In this document: positions 46,389-57,894 of the stretch, piece after piece
How the letters are laid out: each line of letters starts with the position of its first letter
Numbering within the stretch: position 1 is the stretch's first letter
Assembly: GCA_946699065.1 (NCBI GenBank)
Contig: CAMPDV010000135.1
Span: forward strand, 434,001-498,000
Direction of reading: 5' to 3'
Origin: Loxodes magnus
Taxonomy: Eukaryota; Ciliophora; Karyorelictea; Loxodida; Loxodidae
DNA length: 64,000 nucleotides
Notes under the pieces: model-generated
Database searches by the model: none
Seen by the model: only the letters and a program-made list of their open reading frames with translations
Told to the model about the DNA's origin: nothing
Translations under genes and position numbers: made by a program

Positions 46389-49028
46389 TCAAAGTTCATA
46401 TTGCTCTATAATTGAAATTATTTCATTAGCTGAAACTGGCTTGACTATATAAAAAGCACCAACTGAGTTTGCTTTCTCTTCATAATATTCTCCTTCATTT
46501 CCTGAACAAACAATAACTGGAATTCTTAATCCTTCTTCTGTCTCTCTAATCTTTGCTACACACTCAACTCCTGTCATATCAGGCAATTCAAAATCAATCA
46601 AAATTAACTTTATGTTAGTATGATAACTTAGGAACTTGGTATATGCTTCCTTTCCACTAGTACATAATATAGATTTAATTTTCTATTGCTCAAGCACATT
46701 TTTATAGTAAGTCAAAACATTAATATCATCATCTACTAGCAGTATTATATTATTGCTCATGCTACTTTTTACCGTCTCCATGAAAGTTCTTCTTTTAATT
46801 TCTACTTTTTTAAGTATTTTACTCATTTAGCTATAAGTGATGTCTATAGGTATAAATTCGTCCACACTGGTAGCAATCTCCTTTAGTCTTTATTTTTCAA
46901 TATTATTATTATAAACCATAGCAATGAACAAGAACTGATTTGAGAAGTTTTCCTAAGACTAAGCATTAGCATTTTTCATCTTATAGCTTTAGATTTACTT
47001 AAGCTAGTAACTAACAGCTACTCCATCAGTATCTTGATAGAGAGGTTATAGGAATATCAAATTGCATCTTTACTGCTGCTAGTACTAGTACAAAATATCC
47101 TATCCTTGATTAGCATAAATAACTTTCATACTTTCCCCACTTAGTATTTGATCAAGCATTTTGTTAAACTTATCAGATTGAACTGAGTGGATAAGTAGAT
47201 AGTCTAGGAGTAAACTATTACTTCTTAAGTTTTCTTCTAATATGCTTGTAGTTTTTAGAAGTGTATTTAGCTGATGTATGTTCTTAGTTGCCACTTTTAG
47301 AGGAATAGATATTGTGAATAGAGATCCAAATCCTGGGAAGCTTTTTAGGGTAATTTCTCCATTCATTTGCTCAATTATTGATTTAGTTATTCAAAGTCCT
47401 AATCCAGTTCCTCTGAATTTTTTGTATATTGATGCGTTAGCCTATTGGAAAGGAGCAAATAAAGCTTTTTATTAGTCTTAAGGGATTCCAATTCCAGTAT
47501 CCTCTATTTTAATTATTAGAATACCAGAAGTTTCATAGTAGTTAATATAATAATTTTCATCTGATCGTTTTGAATGAATTTTAGCATTAGATTACATAGA
47601 TTTAGTTTTAGTGGTATCTTTTAGACTTACTATTTCCTATGAATTAACACTTTACAGAATAGCAGATCCCTCTTAACTCCAAGTATCAGATCGCAATCTT
47701 TCCTATTCCCTACTTTCTGATGATGATCGAAAGATGTTGCTTATTCTATTAAAATTTAAATTCTTCTGCTCAACTTCATTAGGAGCTTAAAAGCTAGTTT
47801 TCGATCTAGCAAATTTGCGTATCTGTTCTCTATTAGTGTTATAATAAGATAAATACTGGAACTCCTAAGCTTGTGATATTATTTATGGATCTGAGTTTAA
47901 CTTATCTAAAGGAATGCTACTATGGCTATGTTGTCATTATACTGACATTCGAACGAAACCCTTTAAAGTGAATTTAATTGAGTTGCTTATAAGATTCATC
48001 AACACTTGAATTAGTCTGGTTGAGTCTACAAGTAGGAAGCAAGGAACATTCTTCGCTACGATACTCTCAAGTACAATCCCTTACTAAACAGCATTATTCT
48101 TATTGCACTGTATCACTTTCCATAACTAAGGTCTTATTTCAGTCTCTTCTTCACTGCAATTAAACTTTCCATACTAAATTTTCTTGAAGTCTAGGATATT
48201 CCCGATTAAGCAAGTAAGGATTTCTCCACAACTTTTGGTATTTGTAATCAAAGTTTGCTAATAATGACTAAACTAATCCTTTTTCATATTCAGCAAGTCA
48301 ATATTACCCAAAATTGCGTTACAAGGAGATCTAATTTCATGTATCAAGCCTGCAAAATGAGCATCAGTATCTTTCTAATTCTAGTTATTAATATCATTTA
48401 ACTCTTAGATTTGTTTAAGTAGACCTTTGAATATAAGTTTCTTAGAATGAAAAGTCAAATTATTTATGATGATTAGGGAAATCAAAACCATCTTATAGAA
48501 GGCAAAAGCGAATTCTAACTATTAGCGTTATTCGTTTTTTGGCATCTTGTCCTTTATAGTATTTAAGGCTATGACAGTAATGTTAAATAAGTTAATTCAA
48601 GCAGATATGTAAAAGTTTTCTGACATTAGACCTACTAGTAAAGAAGCTAAAGTGAACTCTAGAACAATATAAAATTAATTATAATAGTCTAGCTATATCA
48701 GAAAGAACTATCAAATAACTATCAAATTAAAGGTATACACAACTGCTTTAGGACTTTAGGTTAGATTATGAGCTATACCAGGAATAGTTATCTTAAGGAT
48801 CGTAAAGAGAAGTAAGTGAGTTTGAATTTGAGTATAGCAATTAAGAAGAGCCAAGGAAGCTATCTACATAGAGACTATTAGAACTATAATGAAGCATCTC
48901 AGAATTTATTTCACTTGAACAACTTAATTTTCCTCATCAGGGGACGAAATATGAGATTATTGGATATGTTGAATGATTCCCTGTCAGAAGTTACTATAAT
49001 TATAAATATCTATAATTCTAGTTTTCAT
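46389..49028 (-). CDS. Hybrid sensor histidine kinase with receiver domain
   Basis: An 879-aa intronless gene. The N-terminal 200 residues hold about five hydrophobic helices, so the sensor is membrane-bound. The H box is DAHFAGLIHEIRSP with phospho-acceptor H230. The N box is RLIQVLMNLISNSIKFT, G1 is EDTGIGIPQ and G2 is GTGLGLW (W from TGA where most kinases have A or R). A serine-rich insert separates N and G1. The C-terminal receiver has the acidic triad in LLVDDDINVL, the phospho-acceptor D812 in LIDFELPDMTG and K863 in IVKPVSA. Phosphate should pass H230 to D812; an HPt partner is not in the window. The frame stays open upstream to an ATG at 49391, which would add 121 residues. Confidence 0.92.
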
Positions 49029-50417
49029 TTTTACTATTCCGTAAAAAATAAACTCTATTAATACCAACTTTAATTATAAGTTCTAATTTTATATCTTTAG
49101 ATTGATTATGCTTACAGTAGGCATTTAATTATTCACCAGTTTAAAAAATACATTTTTTATATTTTTCTTTTCTTTTCCTTCATCTTATCTGTACTCCTTA
49201 TACTTTTTAAACTTTTGACAGTGATAAAAATTACGAGGGTTTTGAACTAGTTGATTGTAACTATTTGCTATTTTGCTAGATATATTAAGTAGGTTTATTT
49301 TGAATCCTATTATAATTAAGTTACTAGCATATTAAATTTATGCCTTTGTTATCCAACAAGTTCGATTCCTTTAATAATCTGTACAGAACATATTAATGTC
49401 CCTCCATCTCAGCCTTTTATAGTCTTTTTAATAAAAACAATCATTTTACCTCAGTTTACTTTGATATATAGAAAGCCCATGCTTCCTAAAATTCTACTAT
49501 ACCAATCTTAAGTACAAACTAGATACCAAATGTTTATATATATCTATTAGTATCAAAGTATTTTTAGTTTAATCCTTATTATTTTTAATTAGACTAACTA
49601 ATGATTTCATAAGGAGAGCTTTGTATATACTCTTTACTCTTTATTTAAAAAGTACTTTGATGTACTATTTTAAGTAAATTATGGAGATATAAGTCTATAG
49701 AATGATTCTAAACCTCATTAAGCCTATTAAATTAGCTTACACTATATGTGCTTTATTATACCTATATGCTTCTCTTCTATCCTATCAACTTCCTAGTGTT
49801 AGTTAATAAAAGAGATTAACACCAGCTTTATAGATATAGGATGAGAATATTAAGTATTCTAGCTTTTTTCTCTATTCATGGTTAATCTTTTATGAGGTTA
49901 GCGATATGCTGATAAAGGTAAAATAGTCAATTAGTTAGAGCAATTAAGCGATCGAACAGTTAAACTATAATCAGTTACTTTTTAACAGTAAATGGTACTA
50001 GAACTTAATAGTTATTAATACTAAGTGGTAAGAAAAGGTAAATTAACTCAGTCAATTTTCTTTAACTTTTTCCTAGTTTATCTTTATTATGCCAGATAAA
50101 TAGTAATTATAAGCTTAGAATTTAAGTACAGTAGCTATTCTTAAGTCATATTACTAAGCTAACCTTAAACTTTGGATATAAAGGGGAAAAGTAAGAAACT
50201 AGGATATAACCTAGAAAGGTAGAAATAATTAAGAATAAAATCAGAGATAATTAGTAGAGATATGAATGACTAATCAATAGATGGAATGTACATTGAAGGA
50301 GTAATTAGATTGAAGTATAAATAGATAATAAAGGGATTTCCTTTAGAAATGAGTCTAACATTTATTTACTTTCTTTTGTTTTACTTAAGTTAATATAAAA
50401 GAATTAGGGCTACTTCT
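49029..50417. other. Intergenic; possible N-terminal extension of the kinase
   Basis: From 49391 down to 49029 the minus strand is open in frame with the histidine kinase and contains basic coding-like sequence (QKFKKYKEYRQDEGKEKK). Whether it is translated is unclear. From 49400 to 50417 no gene could be supported. Confidence 0.3.
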
Positions 50418-51205
50418 ATGGCTCCAGGAAGAAAGGTAGATTTTATGGAGAGATTTAAAAAATCTTATTCGGTAAAATAGCCAAAATTACTTTAATTTTC
50501 TTGAGCTATTATTAGCTAAAATTTAAGCTTTAAGAATTGTATACTATCAAGCAACTCATTAAGCAGCATTTATGCAGTTAATAAATCCAAACAGATAAGC
50601 AAATAAACTCAGAAATTAATTACTAAGAATTAAAAAGGTAGCAAAGTTATCCCTATCAAAAGTGGATTTTTGAAGGTATATTTATCAGCAAATGAATATA
50701 CATAATAATTCTCACATTTTTGAATTAGGTCAATATTGCATATATAATCATTAAAAAGAAAACATTATAACGAATTTAAGAAATCATTTGAAGATTATAG
50801 CAGAAAGCACGCCCAGAAATCTTTAATATTTAACATATGCTAAAAAATCAAAATTCAACCTTTTATAGCTTCTTTTTATTCTTTCTAGTCTTTTAGATTT
50901 ATTCCTTTTATTCTTTGGCTATAAAGATAAAGTTAGTTGATAGTAATATCCAATGATAAATATGGATTTATATGAAATGCTTGCAGTTTATTAGCTTTTT
51001 TAAAAGAGAAAACTGGTTTTGAAGTTACTTATTAAAGTAATAATTTAGTAAGTTTACTATAATGGACTTTGAGATGAAATAAAAGGAAAGGGAGACAGAA
51101 GTGAATAATGATTATTTATAACATATTACAGGTTATGAGCTAAAAAAATAACCATAGGAACTTCACTCTTAAATATTAAATCTATAACAATTCTTTACGT
51201 CTTGA
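50418..51205 (+). CDS. Hypothetical protein with at least one intron
   Basis: ATG 50418 (MAPGRKVDFMERFKKSYSVK) opens a frame that reads through two TGA as W. It includes KRKHYNEFKKSFEDYSRKHA and NDKYGFIWNACSLLAFLKEK. A 26-nt GT-AG intron near 51051-51076 would join it to a last exon (ETEVNNDYLQHITGYELKKQ) ending at TGA 51203-51205. The region 50860-50930 is hydrophobic and AT-rich and may hide another intron. No domain is recognised. Confidence 0.45.
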
Positions 51206-51690
51206 TGTCACTAACTCTTATTCCTATAAATCCACTTTAATTCATTCTAAATGTTCTCTAAAAATAGATATTATGAAGATAATTTTATTCCAAATAGCTA
51301 TTAATCTTTAACCATTATTATCAAATAACTAGGACTATCATCATAAAATAATGAAAGTAGATAAAGCTTTACCAATTTATTCATTCGTTTATAATAATGA
51401 TTCGATACTTTGAGTTATTAAATACTTTTACTTAAATCAAAAATTTTGGTTAAGTCTTAACCTTTCACATCTAAAACCTGATCAAATTTTTTAATATCCA
51501 AAATTGCTGTTTAAAGATAAAAATTATAATCGTTTATAAAAATTTTGACTGCATTAGATTTACTAAATTTTAGCTGAGAAAATATATATTTAAACTAATG
51601 CAGCTTTTACTATTTTTAAGTTAGTTTCTAATTTTATAATATAAGGACATAATTTGTTAGTTTGATGTCACCTTTGTTTAGTTTACCACA
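51206..51690. other. Intergenic, nothing recognised
   Basis: About 480 bp of AT-rich spacer without a supportable feature. Confidence 0.4.
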
Positions 51691-52520
51691 TATCAAAGAG
51701 TTTAAATTTTGTTGAGTTATTTAAATCACTAATTCTAGTTGTCATCTGGATCGATTTATTCTATGAAATATTAACTTGAATAGGTTTTATCTTTCTTAAC
51801 TGTTTGAATTTTGCTTCATTCTCAGTTTTATCTAAACATTTTGTTCTTCTTCTTCCTTAATCATTAGCAATTTTCAAAAGAAATTAATCCTCACTTAGCA
51901 GTTTCTTCCTGTAAATGTTTCCTTCTGGGGTGCAATGTATTTTATTTATATTCTTCCTTAGCTTTTTGCTTCATATTATTATTTCCTCTAATAGAGGTTA
52001 CAATCACTAGAAATATATCCAATCCTTTCACAAAATCAGCATTTTGTAAGCAATTTCTATACATATCTCCGATTTTACTTCAGGATTAGCCTATTTTTAA
52101 CTTATTTTTATATATTAATGAATCTACTTTTGACTGCGATTCTACTTCTAAGAGTCTTGCATAAATTTAGGGGAAAGTAATTCATGATTACAGTGCTTTC
52201 AAAATTGCTATATTTTTGTTCTACTTTTACAATTCTTAGTTAAGTTAGAGCTTAGAAGGATTAAGGATGATTTTTATTTTAAGCCTGGCATTCTAATTTT
52301 AGAGTTAAAGGCATTATTAGTCAGAGAGCTACTTCATTTGCATAACTCTTCACCAGATTCTAATAACTTTTGCTTTAATGCTCTAAGGATTAAATTTCTA
52401 TGAGCTATTCTTACAATAAGCTGCTTTATAGTTTTATCCCCTTTATTTCTTTGGAGCTATTATACAGCAAAGTGACCAATAGACAAAGTTTAATTTATAG
52501 TCTAGTTTTACTAATCAGAG
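51690..52520 (-). mobile_element. Zinc-knuckle retroelement-type ORF, fossil
   Basis: The minus strand reads a glutamine/asparagine-rich helical stretch (about 52200-52380) and then a basic region with a CCHC-like zinc knuckle at about 52009-52050 (C-W-F-C ... C spacing as in CX2CX4HX4C). It resembles in design the knuckle ORFs at 0-4 kb. The stretch is broken and its family is unproven; LINE ORF1 is my first choice because a LINE fragment is present in the window. No reverse transcriptase or terminal repeats were seen. Confidence 0.35.
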
Positions 52521-53059
52521 TATAACATTACCCCACTAAAATGATTTGAGTAGGATATTAAAAGTGATTAAGTTCCTTAGCTTATAACTATAGTTAATTA
52601 ATTAGACTTTATTTAAACCTTCATAGGTTAACCTTATGAGTCTTTACAATTAACGAAGTAGGGCTATTAATTATAGCTGCTATTGCAAGAAGGAGCTATT
52701 AAGTCTTTAGATTTTAAATCTTTAATTATTTGAATTTTCGTAAAGCTGTGAGACTTTATGTGCTTTAAGCTGATAAATTTCCTGTCTATTATGATAAGTA
52801 AGTTATAATTAAACTTGCTATGAATGCTATAGCAGTTCTAATTTTTGACATTAGCTCACTAAAGTAGTATTATAATAATCTCAAACCAAAACTAGCAAAG
52901 AGAAAGTCTAGTTCAATAATACTCTAAGACGGTAGAATTAATAAAGGAGCAGCGTTGAATATCCTTCAAGCTAATAACGAGAGGACATAGTAGAGAAAGG
53001 TATAAATATAGTAAATAGAATTAAAAATAGAATGCATATAATATATTTAAATTAATAAC
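52521..53059. other. Intergenic, nothing recognised
   Basis: About 540 bp of AT-rich spacer before the metallophosphatase; presumably contains that gene's promoter, but no motif is recognisable. Confidence 0.4.
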
Positions 53060-54235
53060 ATGATGTATCCAAGACTCTTCCTTATTATATCCCTCACTAC
53101 ATAAATCTAAGCTGTCTATCAAAATTTGAAATTTAATGATGAAGGAGAATTCAAAATTATTTGTTTGACTGATTTGCATTATGGAGAAGAAAAATAAGTT
53201 GATTTAGAAACTTAACATTTGGTTTCTAAGTTAGTCAAGTTTGTTCAACCTAATTTTGCAGTTATAAACGGAGATTTTTCCAGTGACTATACATGGCTTG
53301 GATAGGTAAACTATACTAAAAGTAACTTTCTAAAGGCTATAAAGCCTCTATAGGATGAAAATTTGACTTATACTTTTATAATAGGAAACCATGATTTAGC
53401 TGATATTAACGAAAAATCTCTATTTGAACTAGCTTTAAAATAGAAAGGATAAATCAAAATAAACATAAATCCCCTTTTGGATTACTATGACTATTTCATT
53501 CCTATATTTGATATGAAGTGGAAAAAAATGGTAGCTATAGTATGATTTTTAGATACTTGTCCTAAGAAATCATGTCCTGGATATGGATGTGTAGCTGATA
53601 AGCAGCTATAGTGAATGCAATAGACTTATAAACTAATTACTATTACTTAAAGGAAAAATTTACCAGGATTCGTGTATATGCATATACCTCCACCTGATAT
53701 TCTATCTGGCAAGGTACTTTATGGGAATAAAGGAGAATAGGTTTGCTGCTGAAACAAGCAGTAAGAATAGCCAAACTTCCTTACTAAGGATTTATCGTTC
53801 AGTTAGACTCTTAAAGAATTAAACGTGAAAGCTGTTTGATATGGACATGATCATGGTAATGATTTTACTACCTCTGTCAATGGGATTTAATTCAATTATT
53901 GCAGAAAAACAGGAGAGAGTGGGGAAAAAGTAAACCATATCTAAGGAGCGACAGTAACTACTTTAATACTAAATGAAATTACTGGATAAATATCATGAAA
54001 AAACAGCATCGTAGATCAATTTCTAACCGAAACTCCAATTGAAATATAAGAAGTGAAGGATTCAATAGGAGTATAGGTGAAATGCAAAGAGCCTTTTGTA
54101 ATATTGAAAGTACATTGGAACATAATAATATTTAGTATACTTCTAATATCCAATGTTTACATAAACGTCAAGGTAATAATAGTATCAATAAAAGGGAAAT
54201 ACACCAAGAACACTTAAGAAACTTTGTTTTAATGA
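53060..54235 (+). CDS. Metallophosphatase, purple-acid-phosphatase (PAP28/DCR2) type
   Basis: A 391-aa intronless protein. Starts with a signal peptide (MMYPRLFLIISLTTQIQA). The metallophosphoesterase motifs are in order: CLTDLHYGE (DxH), VINGDFSSD (GDxxxD-like), IIGNHDLAD (GNHD), YMHIPPP (H) and WYGHDHGNDF (GHxH). GHDHGNDF followed by FNYCRKTG...QGATVTTL is the layout of PAP28/DCR2-like enzymes. A hydrophobic helix near 345-368 (FVILKVHWNIIIFSILLISN) and a basic tail suggest anchoring in an endomembrane or surface membrane, with the catalytic domain in the lumen or outside. It should hydrolyse phosphate esters with a two-metal centre; the natural substrate is unknown. The next gene starts 24 bp downstream on the same strand. 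Confidence 0.9.
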
Positions 54236-54259
54236 ATTATTTAAGTTAAATCAGTAAAA

Positions 54260-56839
54260 ATGTAAATTCTTAATCTATCTCATTCTAGCACTAACCTGTC
54301 TCCTAAAAATGAACCTAGTTTAAAGAACAGATCATTAACTGCTGGACATCAGAATAATTAAAAAAAGTTTCAGTTTTATGAGGATTCGTTGAAGTTGGAT
54401 AAGATAAGTTTGAGTGTAGGAAAAAGACCAAAGTCTAGTAGTATTAATTAGACTAAAGGGAATAAAGTTTGAAGATCTCGTCCTTAGACGAGTGTGCATT
54501 AGTAAAGAAAGTATTTAATATCCCCTTTGAACTGTAGTAACTTAACTGAACTTTCAAACTTTATGAAGAATAAATAAATGCTGAGAGAAATGGAATTTGA
54601 AGTTAGTCCTGAAGTTGCTGCAGTTGTAGTTGAGAAATATTTATTACCAATGTTTGAAAAAGATAGCTGGCTTTTCAGTAAAATACGTAAAAATCATATG
54701 GTTGAAAGAAGAAAAACACCTGAGCCACGCAAAGATAAAATCAGTTAAGATAAAGAAAATAGTAAACCTATAAATTGAAAAGGAGCAGTTTATACTGAAT
54801 TGAAGCTTTCAGAGTAGCTAAATAAATCCTTAAAAGAGAAGGCATTAAGACTCGAACTAGTGGAAAAGCAACTTAACGATACAGTACAATCAATGCAAGA
54901 CTTACAGCAACAACTAGAAAAATATAAAGATCAAACACTAAGAAAAAAACTAAGCTACAAGATGTTAAAGCAGTAGTTTGAAGATTATCAAAGGTAGTAA
55001 TTACAAAAGGATACTCATCATCAAAATATAGAAAAGAAATATAGTTATTTGCTATAGATCTATGAAGAAAGTGAGTCATAAAGAAAAATCTTAAATCAAC
55101 TCATTCATGAGGAAAGGAAAAACATTGACGTGCTTAATAACTAAAACATAGTTCTTATTCATGAGTTTTCAATCATGAAGATGGAATATGAAATAATGAC
55201 AGAGAGACTTAAAACAATTTATGAAGCATTTACTGATATTTCCAATAGGAAATTTTAGGAAGTTGTATTAAAAAAGTAATTAAAAGAGATTAGAAATATT
55301 CTTTTAGCTCTAACTAGCTTTTAAAGCGAGTAAATGAAACAAATAAGCAAAAATATAGGAGAAAAAATCAAGTATTAAGAGTAGAGCGAAGAATCAGCAA
55401 AACAGATTTAAACTCTTATCTTTGATAGAAATTAAATAAAAAACGTTCTGTGCACTAAACTAGATAACTCCATTAAAAGTGAAACTGATATAAAGGAAAA
55501 ATACAGTGCTATTTAAATTAGCTGCTAGGAAGCTTAGGAAAAAAGCAAGAAATTTGAATAGGATTGTGACAAATTGAGGATTAAATTGAAGACATTAAAA
55601 GCTAGATATAAAAAGTTTGGAGATTAAGAAATCAAAACTTGTAAGAATTGTACTAGGGACTATACTGAAAGCGAAAACTTCAACTGGGCCTGTAGAATTC
55701 ATAGTTCATAGTGGTCTGGAGAAATTTACTGGTGTTGTGGTAGATAAAACGAGAATGCGTTAGGATGTAAATTTAATAAGCATGAGTCGAAAGAAGATGA
55801 AGATGATTTTGAAAATAAAGAGAAAGAAGAGAACGAGAAGCATGTCATTTCTAATAAGATATGCTTCTCCTGCAAAGAATTAGGACACAGAACACAAAGT
55901 TGCATCAGAGATTTAAATTTTAGATAGGATTTTTAAATTGTTTAGGAAATGCCAAGAATAGAAAACCTCATTTAAAAGAGGTAAAAAAATAAGTTTTCCT
56001 AGAATTCTTTGATTAGAGAAAAAATGATGAATTTCCTTAGTGATAGACTAAAAGACTCTGCTTTTGGAAGACCCACTCATATGTCTTATTAAGATTGGAA
56101 TTCTAAAAGTACTTTACTTGAAGAAACAGATTGAAATAATACAAGTGAATAGGATGAGGCTAATTTAGAAGTAGGCTATACATACTGCAATTCATACGGT
56201 AAAGCAAATATTTTCTAAGACATCTAGTTTGAAATGGACAATATAAATGATTTCTTGGTAAGACTTAATATATAGAAGCAGTAAAACTTGTTTTCTATCT
56301 AAGTGCCAATATTGAAGGAATAAGATTCAACTGCAAAGAAAAGAAAACGAAAATCTTCTCTACTGTAAAAATTAGATGAAATGTAGTATCAAAGTGACTT
56401 TAGCATCATGTCTAGCGAACCATTAGGAGAAGATAGCTATTTAAAATCACAAGGATAAAAAACACCCAATTTGTCGTTTAATAGTATATCTAAGGCATTA
56501 GGACTTTAATAGATAACTCGCTAATAGGAATATATTTAAGAAATGGGATCAGAAGAAGATCAAAAGTAAGATAAAAAAAAAGAACAGGTAAAAGAAGCAA
56601 AATTGCCAATGCTAAAGGAGTTAAAAGAAGTTTCCGTAGTACCAATTGGAAGTGAAATTGACAATGCATTAACATCAGGAAGAAGTTTCAGTGGCAAAAA
56701 CTTAAGCTTAATTATGGAACAAGACGAAGAATATATATCTCCTAAAAATAAAGATAAACAGCAGATTACCTTCACAACTAAGAATAAAGAAAAAAAGCTA
56801 GGAGAAAAGGCTTAGTTTCTAAAAATAAGTATTCAATGA
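54260..56839 (+). CDS. Coiled-coil protein with CHORD-like and CCHC zinc modules, 859 aa
   Basis: One uninterrupted frame, ATG 54260 to TGA 56837. Residues about 185-455 are coiled coil. They are followed by a cysteine/histidine module: CKNC, then FNWACRIHSS, W-SGEIYWCCG, ALGCKFNKH. This has the C...CxxH...W-CC...GC..H order of CHORD-type zinc domains, with different spacing. About 30 acidic residues later comes a perfect zinc knuckle, CFSCKELGHRTQSC. The C-terminal third is acidic and serine-rich. The pair of zinc modules suggests protein or RNA binding; no ortholog is named. It starts 24 bp after the phosphatase stop, so their transcripts must end and start very close together. Confidence 0.8.
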
Positions 56840-56960
56840 ATATCTTATATGCTACCTTTATTTATTATCTGTTACAATAAACGTTTCTTATAGATTTCAT
56901 ATCATATTATTTTAAAGAGACTAAATAAGGAATAAAGTAAAAATATAAGAGATAGATAAA

Positions 56961-57500
56961 ATGGCTAATGAACTTGCTAAATTATACACCATAAAATTAG
57001 TTAAACTAATGAAGAATAAAATAGCATTAGACTGAAACAGTTTTGAAATAAGATCGTATAAGCACACCACTAATAGAACTTCTTATATCTTAAAGCTTTT
57101 TAATAAAAGCTCGTAAAACGCTAAATTATAAATAGTTTTACTGTTTAACCAAACCAAATATGCTTCAAAAGAAAAAGCCAATTTTCTATAAAAAGCTTAG
57201 CCTAACTTTTGTTTTAATTTAATCTAATATAATATATAGGCTTAAATTTGTATTAATAAGCCACTGCATATTTATATGTATTAGAATCAATTACATTATC
57301 TTCAAAAAGTACCATAAGAGTGTTTCACTTTTTGTAACTAAATTACCTTCGAATTTACTTATCTAAGCAACATCACAAATCAGTTTCGTCTTCTATTTCC
57401 ATTCTCTTATTTATTATTTCTGATTTTAATGTTTAATAACCTAAAAATTATAGCTTTGCTAATTTTGATAAAGGTAATAAGAATATAAGAGTTAAGATGA
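56961..57500 (+). CDS. Hypothetical protein with C-terminal membrane helix, 179 aa
   Basis: ATG 56961 (MANELAKLYTIKLVKLMKNK) to TGA 57498-57500 in one frame. The first 130 residues are soluble, basic and rich in N, Q and aromatic residues. Residues about 140-170 are strongly hydrophobic (RLLFPFSYLLFLILMF; IIALLILIKVI), a membrane hairpin or tail anchor. No family is recognised. Confidence 0.5.
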
Positions 57501-57894
57501 TCACACATCTATAAGAAGCTCAAGCTAATTTATTAGATTCCATAAATTTACCTTTTTGGCTCTATTTATATCATAGCTACTTAATTTTGTAATTGCTTCA
57601 GCTTTTCATTTTTTTGGCTTCTTAATAATCTTAACCTTTAAAAAAGGAGCTTTTGGAACTATTGCTTGACAAGTGTCAAAGCACTAAGCTATTTAAAAAG
57701 AGGTTGAAGTATCAGTGAGTTCATATTATAAAGAGTTGGGTAGAATAAGTATTTGAGTCACTTTAGTAATTTGAGTTAAATAGGATAGGGAAATATACTA
57801 GTATATGGGATAATACCATTGAACTTTTTTAGCCTTAAGGATATATTAATTCTGACTTTAAACTGCTTTTATTGAATATTTATTACTATCTTTA

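Noticed and set aside
49360-49380. aagttcgattcct string, tRNA T-loop-like
   Set aside because: No cloverleaf can be drawn around it.
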